A DNA stretch of 10,955 nt from an uncultured Collinsella sp. (GCA_937989795.1 CALKBB010000082.1:1-10955); one strand, 5' to 3'. Shown: positions 1 through 7,073, numbered from the stretch's first letter. Numbers and translations are program-made. The notes: generated by a model from the letters alone, not told the origin.

Positions 1-121
1 GGACGGAGGGGCCGGATATAAGGTTTATCGCGAGTTCCGCACGCAAAGAAGGCCACTTAATGTGGCCTTCGTCTTGCGCAGGACTGTAGAGCAGGAAACC
101 TTATATCCGGCCCCTCCGTCC
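1..121. repeat. Nested palindrome with perfect 26-bp inverted arms
   Basis: Bases 1-26 are the exact reverse complement of bases 96-121 (left arm begins GGACGGAGGGGCCGG, right arm ends CGGCCCCTCCGTCC). The 69-bp interior holds a second, centred palindrome: a 9-bp stem (48-56 with 62-70, loop TTAAT) extended by 42-46 with 74-78. The left arm starts at the window edge, so it may be longer than seen. The unit ends 19 bp beyond the tsaD stop codon and has no coding capacity of note. Its symmetry would suit a small non-autonomous mobile element, a REP-like dispersed unit, or an elaborate two-way terminator. The sequence does not decide between these. An assembly foldback at a contig end is also possible. 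Confidence 0.85.
42..78 (-). terminator. Probable intrinsic terminator after tsaB-rimI-tsaD
   Basis: On the minus strand the perfect 9-bp stem GAAGGCCAC/GTGGCCTTC (62-70 with 48-56, 5-nt loop) is followed at once by TTTGCG. Together with the stem's final TTC this gives a short T-rich tail, TTCTTTG. It lies about 70 bp beyond the tsaD stop and is the first such structure after the operon. The T-tract is short, and the extra 5-bp stem plus the 26-bp outer arms may strengthen or alter folding. The near symmetry means it could also serve a convergent gene to the left of the window. Confidence 0.55.
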
Positions 122-140
122 GGGGACCGCGCCGTACCAG

Positions 141-2525
141 CTACAGCGTCATGTTCGGATCGGCGTCGACGTCGAACGGCGAGATTTCACCTCGGTCGAA
201 TTTACGGCGAGCGACCTCCGCGATCATGGCGGCGTTATCGGTACAGGCAGACAAGGGCGGCACCGTTACGCGAATCCCCTGACGCCCAAGCTTCTTGATC
301 ATCATCTCGCGCAGATGCGGGTTGGCCGAGACGCCGCCACCGATGCAGTATTCCTTGCATCCGGTAGCGTGCAATGCGTTTTTGGCCTTCTTGTACTGCA
401 CGTCAAAGACAGCTGCCTCAAACGAAGCTGCCAGATCGGGCAGGTGAATCGTGCGCCCGGCCTTGGTCTCCTGTTCAATGTAGAGCGTCACAGCGGTTTT
501 AAGGCCCGAAAGCGAGAAGCGATAGTCTCCCCTGCTGTTAAGCGCACGGGGGAAATCGATCGCCTTGGGGTTGCCCGTCTCGGCCAGCTTGGAAATGATG
601 GGGCCACCGGGATAGCCCAGACCCAACGCCTTGGCTACCTTGTCGAAGGCCTCGCCCACAGCGTCGTCGAGCGTCTCACCGAGCACCTCGTAGTCGCCCC
701 ACGCCTTCACGTGCACGAGCATGGTGTGCCCACCCGAGACAAGCGTGAAGATAAACGGCGGTTTGAGGTCGGGTTGCGCCAGCAGGTTGGCAAACAGGTG
801 CCCCTCCAGATGGTTGACGCATACGAGCGGCTTACCGGCAGCGTAGGCAAAGCCTTTGGCAAAGGCAACGCCCACCACGAGGGCGCCCACCAGGCCCGGA
901 CCCTGTGTCACGCCCACGGCGGCAAGCTCGCTGGGAGCAATGGCTCCACCCTCAAGACCAAGCGATGCTGCGGCATCCTCGAGCGCCGCATCCACGACAC
1001 TCACAATCACCTCAACGTGTTTGCGCGAGGCGATCTCGGGCACCACGCCGCCAAAGCGGGCATGAAAATCAATCTGTGTCGACACCTGGTTGGCCAGCAT
1101 ATTGCCATCCGCATCGATAATCGCCACGGCCGTCTCGTCGCAGGAACTCTCGATAGCGAGCACCAGGCGGCGGCGCTCAATTTCGGCGCGCTCCCCCTCG
1201 GAGCGCCCAGGCGCAGGCAGCGGCCATACGCGTTGCTCGGCTGCCGTCGGCTCGGGCGAGGCGTTATCGACCGGAAGTACGAGGGGAAGTGGGGCCGTCA
1301 TGACGATGGCGTCTTTGCCGACACCGTAGTAGCCACGACGACGACCCACCTCGGTAAAGCCCAGAGCGGCATAGAGCGCAATCGCGCCCTCGTTGCCGTC
1401 CTCGACCTCGAGCGAAGCCGTGGTGCAGCCGAGCATCTGGGCATCATAGCTCACATGCGACAGCAGCTTGCGGGCAATGCCCTCACGGCGATGTGCCGAG
1501 TCGACGGCGACATCCAGAATCTGCACATCACCGTCCACGACCATACCGCCGGCAAGGCCCAGCAGCTTGCCGTCGTCGTGTGCCACCCACCAACTACGCG
1601 GCGCAGCGACGTCCTCGCCCAGTTCGGACAGGAACATGCCCGGCGTCCACGCCTCGTGTCCGGCACCTTCAAAGCAGGCAGCCTCTAGCGCGCTCGCGCC
1701 CTCGGCATCCGCCGCGCCCATGGGACGGAACTGCAGATGACGACCGGCGAGCTCATCGGCAACGCCCGTAATTTCGCTCTGCGCACTCTCGGCAAGACCA
1801 AGACGCTTGCGCTCGTTTTCCTCGGCATCCGAAAGGCGCGTGTAAATCGGCAGGACGCGAGCCGGATCGCCGTCACCCGCAGCGTGCGCGAGCAGCAAGC
1901 CCTCGCCCGAAGGCCACCACAGGTCGCGCTCCACGCAGCGGGCGGTCTCGTCCTCACCCAGCAGCTTGCCATAGCGCACGAGACCGTCACCGGTCAGCTG
2001 AACCTGGTCCCAGTCCGCTGCTCGGCGCCACTCATCGAGCGCCACGGCGGCCTTGACCACGTGTTCGCGCTCAAATTGACGCTCGGGACCCTCATCGCCC
2101 AGCATATATAGTGCCGGATATACCTCACCGCGCATGGCATCGGCCAAGATACCAAGCTTGCCGCGCACGCCAGCCTTCCACGCCGTCCAAGCGCAAGCGT
2201 CGAGCGTCGACACGCCCAGCAGCGGAACATTGGCACCGCGCGCGAGGCCCTTGGCAGTGGAGATGCCGATGCGCACACCCGTAAACGACCCCGGGCCGCG
2301 GCCGACCACGTAGCAACCAACATCGCTGCGATCCAGACCGACTTGAGCCAGCACGCCATCAACGGTATTCACGAGCTCAACGTTGGCGTGACGGCGACAC
2401 ATGTGGTCGCCACTCACGAGCTTCGTCTCGCCCGTCTGCCCATCAATCCAGCTTGCCGCGCAGGCAAGCATGTCGGTCGAGGTATCGAGCGCCACCACCA
2501 GCGCGTTGTCGTTATGCAAGCTCAT
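141..2525 (-). CDS. tsaD: TsaB-RimI-TsaD fusion: t6A37 tRNA modification subunits plus protein acetyltransferase
   Basis: This 794-aa protein joins three usually separate proteins. Residues ~8-240 are TsaB-like (ALDTST near the start, GRGPGSFTGVRIG at 75-87). Residues ~264-414 are a RimI-type GNAT, with an acetyl-CoA loop RREGIA (346-351), the Glu of LEV (373), the Tyr of IALY (385) and a RRRGYY...DAIVM ending. After a ~40-residue Pro/Glu-rich linker, residues ~453-794 are full-length TsaD: ESSCDET, NHLEGH with metal-ligand His572 and His576, SGGHT (597-601), and CTDN with Asp763. By family knowledge, TsaD transfers threonylcarbamoyl from TC-AMP to A37 of ANN-decoding tRNAs, and TsaB is its scaffold partner. 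RimI acetylates a protein N-terminus such as that of S18. The ATG at 2525 is preferred: AAGG lies 9 nt upstream. An in-frame TTG at 2543 would add six residues. It overlaps tsaE by 14 bp, so translational coupling is likely. All expected TsaD residues are present. Confidence 0.95.
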   Translation of the reverse strand: MSLHNDNALVVALDTSTDMLACAASWIDGQTGETKLVSGDHMCRRHANVELVNTVDGVLAQVGLDRSDVGCYVVGRGPGSFTGVRIGISTAKGLARGANVPLLGVSTLDACAWTAWKAGVRGKLGILADAMRGEVYPALYMLGDEGPERQFEREHVVKAAVALDEWRRAADWDQVQLTGDGLVRYGKLLGEDETARCVERDLWWPSGEGLLLAHAAGDGDPARVLPIYTRLSDAEENERKRLGLAESAQSEITGVADELAGRHLQFRPMGAADAEGASALEAACFEGAGHEAWTPGMFLSELGEDVAAPRSWWVAHDDGKLLGLAGGMVVDGDVQILDVAVDSAHRREGIARKLLSHVSYDAQMLGCTTASLEVEDGNEGAIALYAALGFTEVGRRRGYYGVGKDAIVMTAPLPLVLPVDNASPEPTAAEQRVWPLPAPGRSEGERAEIERRRLVLAIESSCDETAVAIIDADGNMLANQVSTQIDFHARFGGVVPEIASRKHVEVIVSVVDAALEDAAASLGLEGGAIAPSELAAVGVTQGPGLVGALVVGVAFAKGFAYAAGKPLVCVNHLEGHLFANLLAQPDLKPPFIFTLVSGGHTMLVHVKAWGDYEVLGETLDDAVGEAFDKVAKALGLGYPGGPIISKLAETGNPKAIDFPRALNSRGDYRFSLSGLKTAVTLYIEQETKAGRTIHLPDLAASFEAAVFDVQYKKAKNALHATGCKEYCIGGGVSANPHLREMMIKKLGRQGIRVTVPPLSACTDNAAMIAEVARRKFDRGEISPFDVDADPNMTL

Positions 2526-3018
2526 CTTGTACAGCCTTATCAATCAAATGGGAAAGCTCCATTGCGCGGTCACCGTGCGCCTCGAGCGTTATCGTTCGCA
2601 CATCACTGTCGCCCTCATCACGCTTGAGCGTCACCGAAAGATACTCATCCGTCAGCTCGTCTTGGAATTGTTCGCCCCATTCCAGCAGGCAAGCACCCTC
2701 ATAGCCCAGCACATCGAAAATGCCCGTATCCTCGAGCTCGTAGGCATGCTCCAGACGGTATAGATCAAAGTGAAACAGCGGAATACGGCCTTGATCATGA
2801 ACGGCCATGAGCGCAAACGTAGGGCTCGTAACCATATGCTCATCGCCCAGCCCGCGCGAGACGCCCTTGGTAAAGTGAGTTTTGCCCACCCCCAGGCCAC
2901 CGGTCAGGATGAGCACATCGCCGTCCTCAAGGCACGGTGCAATTAGCTCGCCAAAGTACTCCGTATCGGCAGCGCAAGTCGTTTTGTAAGTACCTACCCC
3001 CAGGCGCTCCAGGGACAT
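2512..3018 (-). CDS. tsaE: TsaE, tRNA t6A biosynthesis ATPase
   Basis: This 168-aa protein is the usual length for TsaE (YjeE/P-loop family). It has a Walker A motif GGLGVGKT (40-47), the switch segment SPTF (65-68), HFDLYRL (83-89), and the LLEWGE segment (111-116) typical of the family. TsaE binds the TsaB-TsaD heterodimer and hydrolyses ATP to keep the t6A37 cycle turning; it is cytosolic. The start ATG at 3018 has AAGGAG five nt upstream (GGAG-CATAT-ATG). The gene lies 12 bp after the glycosylase gene and overlaps the downstream fusion gene by 14 bp. All the t6A subunits except TsaC are therefore encoded side by side. No anomaly is seen. Confidence 0.95.
   Translation of the reverse strand: MSLERLGVGTYKTTCAADTEYFGELIAPCLEDGDVLILTGGLGVGKTHFTKGVSRGLGDEHMVTSPTFALMAVHDQGRIPLFHFDLYRLEHAYELEDTGIFDVLGYEGACLLEWGEQFQDELTDEYLSVTLKRDEGDSDVRTITLEAHGDRAMELSHLIDKAVQDELA
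2535..2538 (-). promoter_or_regulatory. Ribosome binding site choosing the tsaB-rimI-tsaD start
   Basis: AAGG on the minus strand sits 9 nt before the ATG at 2525, inside the 3' end of tsaE. The alternative upstream TTG at 2543 would place this site inside the gene, so it argues for the ATG. Confidence 0.6.
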
Positions 3019-3030
3019 ATATGCTCCTTA

Positions 3031-3651
3031 TTATTCCGAGGCGTCCTCTGGTGCGGGATGTCGCTCCAGATAGTCGCCCAGCATCTTAAAGTCTTCCTCC
3101 AGCAGTTCCTGCCACGCCGGATTGCGTAGCGCTGCTGCCGGATGGAACGTGGGCATTACTACAAAATGCCCCATCTGGTGGAACCTGCCGCGCAGCTTAG
3201 TAATGCGAATCTCGGTCTTAAGCACAAAGTGCGTCGCGGGGTTGCCGAGCGTCACGATAATATCGGGCCAGATGCTTCGAATCTGCTCACGCAAAAACGG
3301 CGAGCAAGCCAGCACTTCCTCGGGACGTGGATTGCGGTTTCCCGGCGGGCGGCACTTAAGCACGTTGGCAATGTAGACGTCTTCGCGTTTGAGCCCCGCC
3401 AGCGACAAAATGCCGTTGAGGTCCTCGCCTGCCGCCCCCACAAAGGGCTCGCCCTGCAAATCCTCATTGCGGCCCGGCGCCTCGCCAATAAACATCACAC
3501 GAGCGCGGGGGTTTCCCACGCCAAACACGATATTGTGACGCGACTGGTAGAGCTGGCAGAGGTGACAATCGCCCAGAACGGCCTCAATTTCCTCGAGTGC
3601 GACCTCACGTGGTGCCTGATGGGTATGGCCGGGGATGTGCATGACGCCCAT
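3031..3651 (-). CDS. Family 4 (Fe-S) uracil-DNA glycosylase
   Basis: This 206-aa protein matches the UDG superfamily, family 4. It has motif 1 GEAPGRNEDLQGEPF (56-70) followed by VGAAGEDLN, NVLKCRPPGNRNPR (96-109), and the motif TFHPAAALR (168-176). Four cysteines at 29, 32, 100 and 116 fit the 4Fe-4S ligand set that separates family 4 from family 1 Ung. It removes uracil from DNA, starting base-excision repair after cytosine deamination or dUTP misincorporation. The ATG at 3651 has AGGAG five nt upstream, and that site overlaps the alr stop codon (TAGGAG). A second ATG four codons in lacks a comparable site. It lies 8 bp after alr and 12 bp before tsaE, so it is surely co-transcribed. It has no obvious functional link to its neighbours. 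Confidence 0.93.
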   Translation of the reverse strand: MGVMHIPGHTHQAPREVALEEIEAVLGDCHLCQLYQSRHNIVFGVGNPRARVMFIGEAPGRNEDLQGEPFVGAAGEDLNGILSLAGLKREDVYIANVLKCRPPGNRNPRPEEVLACSPFLREQIRSIWPDIIVTLGNPATHFVLKTEIRITKLRGRFHQMGHFVVMPTFHPAAALRNPAWQELLEEDFKMLGDYLERHPAPEDASE

Positions 3652-3659
3652 AGCGGCTC

Positions 3660-4805
3660 CTACACGTAGACCTTGTCGAGACGCATGCCAAAGCCGCAGG
3701 CGACCTCGTAGTTAATCGTTCCGCGCAGTCGGGCCATCTCGTCCATAGTGATCTCGGCATCGCCATCGCGGCCGACAATAATCATCTCGTCACCATACTC
3801 GGCCTCGGGAATCTCGTGTGCCGGGTTGGACTGAATGGCGACCATAAACTGGTCCATGCAGATATTGCCAACCTGATGCACGCGCTCGCCGCGATACAGC
3901 ACATCCATACGATTGGAAAGCGTACGCGATAGGCCATCGGCATAACCGATCGGCAGCGTGCAGATCTGAACGCGCGTACGCGGTACGCGGTAGGTAAAAC
4001 CGTAGCCCACGCCCTCACCCATCGCAGGGTGTGCCACGCGCGTCACACGCGCATGGACGCTCATAACGGGATCAAGCTGCATCACGCGGCCACTCAGCTC
4101 GCACGGCTGCATGCCATACAAGCCAACGCCGGCGCGAATCATATCAAAATGCATCGAGGGGTCGAGCATCGAGGACGGCGTGTTGGCGCAGTGCACGATA
4201 CCGCACTCAAAACCCGCATCCTTAATGGCTTGAACGGCCTCGGTAAAGCGCTGACACTGCAGCTTGTAGTCCCAGCCCGAAGGTTCATCGGCCGTGGCGA
4301 AGTGCGTAAATACGCCGTCGCACTGAATACCGCGATGGAAATTTATACCGCGGACAAAGTCGAGCACCTGCGTGTAGTGAACGCCGATACGATTCATGCC
4401 CGTCTCGATGGCGAGATGATACTTGCCCACTTTGCCCGCCGCGACGGCACATTCGCCATACGCAAGAGCAAAGTCAGACGTATAGACCGAGGGCATGATA
4501 TCAAACTCGAGCAACGTCGGAATGGCCTCGATAGGCGGCTCGCTTAGGATGAGGATGGGTTTCGTAATCCCGCCCTGTCGGAGCTCAACGCCCTCGTTAA
4601 CCGTCGCCACGGCAAACATGTCGGCACCGGCCGAATACATGATCTTGGCGCACTCAACAGCTCCATGGCCATAAGCATCGGCCTTGACCACGCAGCACAG
4701 GCGCTGACGTGGATTCAGCAAGTTCTTGTAGGCCCTCGTGTTACGACGGAGCGCCCCACGGTCGATCTCGACCCAGGACCAGCGCGTCAAATCGGCTTTA
4801 TTCAT
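3660..4805 (-). CDS. alr: Alanine racemase
   Basis: This 381-aa protein is a full-length fold-type III, PLP-dependent alanine racemase. The PLP-binding lysine is Lys41 in VVKADAYGHG. Arg139 of ETGMNRIG and the second catalytic base Tyr268 (GYGFTY) are present, followed by LPIGYADGLSR (284-294) and NICMDQFMV (314-322). It interconverts L- and D-alanine in the cytosol, supplying D-Ala for peptidoglycan stems. The ATG at 4805 lies 2 bp after the nnr stop. No strong Shine-Dalgarno site is seen at normal spacing (only GGATGA about 12 nt upstream), so coupling to nnr translation is likely. The nnr-alr neighbourhood is widely conserved in Actinobacteria and Firmicutes. Confidence 0.97.
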   Translation of the reverse strand: MNKADLTRWSWVEIDRGALRRNTRAYKNLLNPRQRLCCVVKADAYGHGAVECAKIMYSAGADMFAVATVNEGVELRQGGITKPILILSEPPIEAIPTLLEFDIMPSVYTSDFALAYGECAVAAGKVGKYHLAIETGMNRIGVHYTQVLDFVRGINFHRGIQCDGVFTHFATADEPSGWDYKLQCQRFTEAVQAIKDAGFECGIVHCANTPSSMLDPSMHFDMIRAGVGLYGMQPCELSGRVMQLDPVMSVHARVTRVAHPAMGEGVGYGFTYRVPRTRVQICTLPIGYADGLSRTLSNRMDVLYRGERVHQVGNICMDQFMVAIQSNPAHEIPEAEYGDEMIIVGRDGDAEITMDEMARLRGTINYEVACGFGMRLDKVYV

Positions 4806-4807
4806 GA

Positions 4808-6424
4808 TTAGTCATCCGACCCTTCGTCCATGATTCCCAGATCTTCGAGCGCATCCTTTGCCGCCAGCTCCATGGCAGGACCGATCAAGTCGATAAGATC
4901 GGTCGCGATAACGCTCTTCTCACCATACTCCGTCGCCGCGGCAAAACCGGCGTAGCTGTGAAGTGCGACGGCGTACGAATACAGCAACTCCCAACGATCC
5001 ATCTCGTCGCGCATGGTGGCAAGCGTGCCGGCCAAAATACCCGCGAGAACATCACCCGAACCGGCAGTTGCTAGAGAAGCCGGACCCGAGAGCGGCAGCA
5101 ACACACGCTCAACGCCACAGATAGCCGTCGTCGGCCCCTTGGCAATGACCACCAGATTGTCGGAGCCTGCAGCCCAGACAACCTTCTGCGCGGCCGCAAT
5201 CGCGGTACCAAGGTCGTTCACCTCGTCACCGGCAACCAGACGCGAAAGCTCACGATAGTGCGGCGTCATAACCAACGGCTGCTCGCGACGATACATCTCG
5301 GGGTTACTATCAATACCGTCAATGGCAATCTTAGCAAGGCAGTTGAGTGCATCGGCGTCCAAAATAAGCGGCACATCAAGCTCGAGCAAGCCCGAAACCA
5401 CCTGCATAGCGCCGGCAGATGTCGTCATACCGGGACCGCACAGTACGCAGCTGTACTTCTTTGCAATCTCGCACACCGTCATGCGCGCAGCGGCGCCAAA
5501 GGAGCCGCGGGAATCAGACGGAATAGCAAAGACGGGAATCGAAGGAAGTGCAATGCGAATAAGATTAGCGCAGGCGTCAGGAGCCGCGACTGCCACGTAA
5601 CCAGCACCCGCGCGAGCTGCAGACTTGGCCGCCATAATGGCAGCACCAGGATATTGCGCAGATCCGGCGACAATAAGCACAGAGCCACGGGAATACTTAT
5701 CGATATTCGTAGGTAGTGGAGCAAAGTAATCAACTAAGTCACCGGGCTCGACAATCTCGGCGGCGTGGTCGACATCATCGATGACCTCGTCAAGACGGTC
5801 GTAAAGATTGCCGCAGATCAAATCGCCAGCATACTCAGGGCCATCGGCGCTATACAAACCAATCTTGGGCGCAATCATCGTCACCGTATGCTCGGCACGA
5901 ATGCAGTCGTCATCAACAACGCCCGTCTCGGCATTCAGGCCCGAGGGGACATCAATGGATACGACACAGTCGGCGCATTCATTGACCGTAGGAATCCAGA
6001 TGGAGAACGGCGCACGCAGATTCCCGTGAAAACCGGTACCAAAAATGGCATCGACAACAACATCGGCCTTATCGATCAAAACCTCGAGTTCATCACGCGA
6101 GGGGCCGACGCAAACGTGCACATCGCGGCCGGCAGTACGACGAGCAACATGACGTGCCAGAGCAGCAGGAATCTCATCCGGTTCAACCGGAGAAACGATA
6201 TCCACGTCCACACCCTTATGGCTCAGGATATCGGCGGCAACCCAACCGTCGCCGCCATTATTACCAAAACCGACCAGAACGAGAACCCGATCGGGATTGA
6301 GCTTCAAGACCTCGTTGGCGGCAAACTCACCCGCTAGCTCCATAAGCTCGGCCTTCGAAGTCCCTTCGCGTTCGATGATATCCTCGAGACGAACGACTTC
6401 TTCGGTACTCAAAACCGGTTTCAT
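4808..6424 (-). CDS. nnr: Bifunctional NAD(P)H-hydrate epimerase / ADP-dependent dehydratase
   Basis: This 538-aa two-domain repair enzyme has YjeF_N (epimerase) at ~1-225, with GFGNNGGDGW (52-61), DAIFGTG (125-131) and SIDVPSGL (156-163). YjeF_C (dehydratase) spans ~235-530: KYSRGSVLIVAGS (243-255), CGPGM (329-333), LDADALN (355-361), KGPTT (429-433) and the nucleotide/catalytic loop ATAGSGDVLAGIL with Asp458. It epimerises R-NADHX or R-NADPHX, then dehydrates the S form using ADP, restoring NAD(P)H. The usual TPHPGE-type motif reads TPHYRE (387-392) here. The ATG at 6424 directly abuts the acpS stop and has AGGAG five nt upstream (AGGAG-CATAG-ATG). Length and domain order are normal for a bacterial Nnr fusion. 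Confidence 0.96.
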   Translation of the reverse strand: MKPVLSTEEVVRLEDIIEREGTSKAELMELAGEFAANEVLKLNPDRVLVLVGFGNNGGDGWVAADILSHKGVDVDIVSPVEPDEIPAALARHVARRTAGRDVHVCVGPSRDELEVLIDKADVVVDAIFGTGFHGNLRAPFSIWIPTVNECADCVVSIDVPSGLNAETGVVDDDCIRAEHTVTMIAPKIGLYSADGPEYAGDLICGNLYDRLDEVIDDVDHAAEIVEPGDLVDYFAPLPTNIDKYSRGSVLIVAGSAQYPGAAIMAAKSAARAGAGYVAVAAPDACANLIRIALPSIPVFAIPSDSRGSFGAAARMTVCEIAKKYSCVLCGPGMTTSAGAMQVVSGLLELDVPLILDADALNCLAKIAIDGIDSNPEMYRREQPLVMTPHYRELSRLVAGDEVNDLGTAIAAAQKVVWAAGSDNLVVIAKGPTTAICGVERVLLPLSGPASLATAGSGDVLAGILAGTLATMRDEMDRWELLYSYAVALHSYAGFAAATEYGEKSVIATDLIDLIGPAMELAAKDALEDLGIMDEGSDD

Positions 6425-6964
6425 CTATGCTCCTAGCGTATCTTGCGAAGCATCGCCCAGGTGCTCCGTCAATGCTGAATTCTGCAGCTGCTCAAGCTCA
6501 TCTAAAACAGAGCGAGCCTCTTTAAATGTCTGCGCTACGCGTTTCTTGGTGCTCACCTTTTCCTCTTTTGGCTTAGGCCGAGCATCTTCGGTAATCGCGA
6601 TGGCATTCGCAACGGCCAAGTCTCCTGTAAGCGTAATGGAAAGAGCGACTTCAACAACACCCAGTTCTTGAGCGATCTCGAGAGCACGGCCCGAAAGCAG
6701 CGCCTTCGGTTTGCCGAGTTTATCACGCGTAACCGAAACATCCTTGCGACCCACGCCTTGACTAAAACCCGTGCCGAGAGCTTTAAGTACCGCCTCGCGC
6801 GAAGCAAAGCGGCTCGCATAGTGAGCAGCGGGACGCGATGATGCATCGCAATACGCACGCTCTTCTTCGGTAAACACACGCCGAGCAAACGACGGCGTCT
6901 TTTCAAGAATTGATTTCATGCGGGAAATCTCGACGATATCAACGCCGATACCAGCTTCAGCCAT
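6425..6964 (-). CDS. acpS: Holo-[acyl-carrier-protein] synthase with C-terminal extension
   Basis: This 179-aa protein moves 4'-phosphopantetheine from CoA to the serine of acyl carrier protein, switching on fatty-acid synthesis. The AcpS fold covers ~1-126: GIGVDIVEISRM (5-16, Mg-binding Asp9), FTEEERAYC (31-39), and SRFASREAVLKALG (51-64, Glu57 and Lys61). Two features are odd. The segment normally reading SITHT or SLSHT is SITLT (109-113), with Leu112 at the His position from a CTT codon. AcpS usually ends near residue 120-125, but here ~53 charged residues follow (PKPKEEK..., then a probable helix EARSVLDELEQLQ). The start at 6964 is chosen because GGAGGTGA precedes it at ideal spacing; an ATG at 6976 has no such site. 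It is the first gene of the operon. Confidence 0.92.
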   Translation of the reverse strand: MAEAGIGVDIVEISRMKSILEKTPSFARRVFTEEERAYCDASSRPAAHYASRFASREAVLKALGTGFSQGVGRKDVSVTRDKLGKPKALLSGRALEIAQELGVVEVALSITLTGDLAVANAIAITEDARPKPKEEKVSTKKRVAQTFKEARSVLDELEQLQNSALTEHLGDASQDTLGA

Positions 6965-6968
6965 GTTC

Positions 6969-6974
6969 ACCTCC
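6969..6974 (-). promoter_or_regulatory. Strong ribosome binding site fixing the acpS start
   Basis: GGAGGT on the minus strand, five nt before the ATG at 6964 (GGAGG-TGAAC-ATG), matches the anti-Shine-Dalgarno CCTCC at the 16S 3' end in this same window. It overlaps the other possible start codon at 6976, so the shorter protein is favoured. Confidence 0.8.
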
Positions 6975-6993
6975 ATATCGCACAGACTAAGTT

Positions 6994-7023
6994 ATTGTAG
7001 CCCGTTCGCAGAAGATGCGACAA
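6994..7023 (-). promoter_or_regulatory. Promoter candidate P2 (proximal) for the acpS operon
   Basis: On the minus strand, TTGTCG (7023-7018) and TACAAT (6999-6994) are separated by 18 bp. They match the sigma70 -35 and -10 consensus at four and five of six positions. Initiation would fall near 6987, leaving a leader of about 23 nt to the acpS ATG that includes the strong ribosome binding site. Confidence 0.5.
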
Positions 7024-7029
7024 ACGAGG

Positions 7030-7059
7030 GTTATAAAACACAGCTACTATGTGAGACAA
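7030..7059 (-). promoter_or_regulatory. Promoter candidate P1 (distal) for the acpS operon
   Basis: On the minus strand, TTGTCT (7059-7054) and TATAAC (7035-7030) are separated by 18 bp, matching the -35 at four of six and the -10 at five of six positions. It lies exactly 36 bp upstream of P2, between the rRNA terminator and acpS. The two could act as tandem promoters, or only one may be real. Confidence 0.4.
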
Positions 7060-7073
7060 AAGCCCGTAAACGC

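Noticed and set aside
1..121. Terminal inverted repeats of an insertion sequence
   Set aside because: Only 69 bp lie between the arms and no transposase is encoded, so it cannot be an autonomous insertion sequence; a non-autonomous element remains possible and is listed as a finding.
315..1688. Long plus-strand open frame (457 codons) opposite tsaB-rimI-tsaD
   Set aside because: It lies wholly antisense to well-conserved RimI and TsaD sequence, resembles no known protein, and is the expected by-product of codon bias in a high-GC gene.
2526..2543. Upstream TTG start for the fusion protein
   Set aside because: It would add six residues that do not belong to the TsaB fold and would put the AAGG ribosome site inside the gene; the ATG at 2525 fits better.
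6965..6976. Upstream ATG start for acpS
   Set aside because: No ribosome binding site precedes it, and the strong GGAGGTGA overlaps it and serves the ATG at 6964.
6985..7073. Riboswitch or leader RNA before acpS
   Set aside because: The gap is under 90 bp, has no strong hairpin of its own, and the predicted leader is only about 23 nt.
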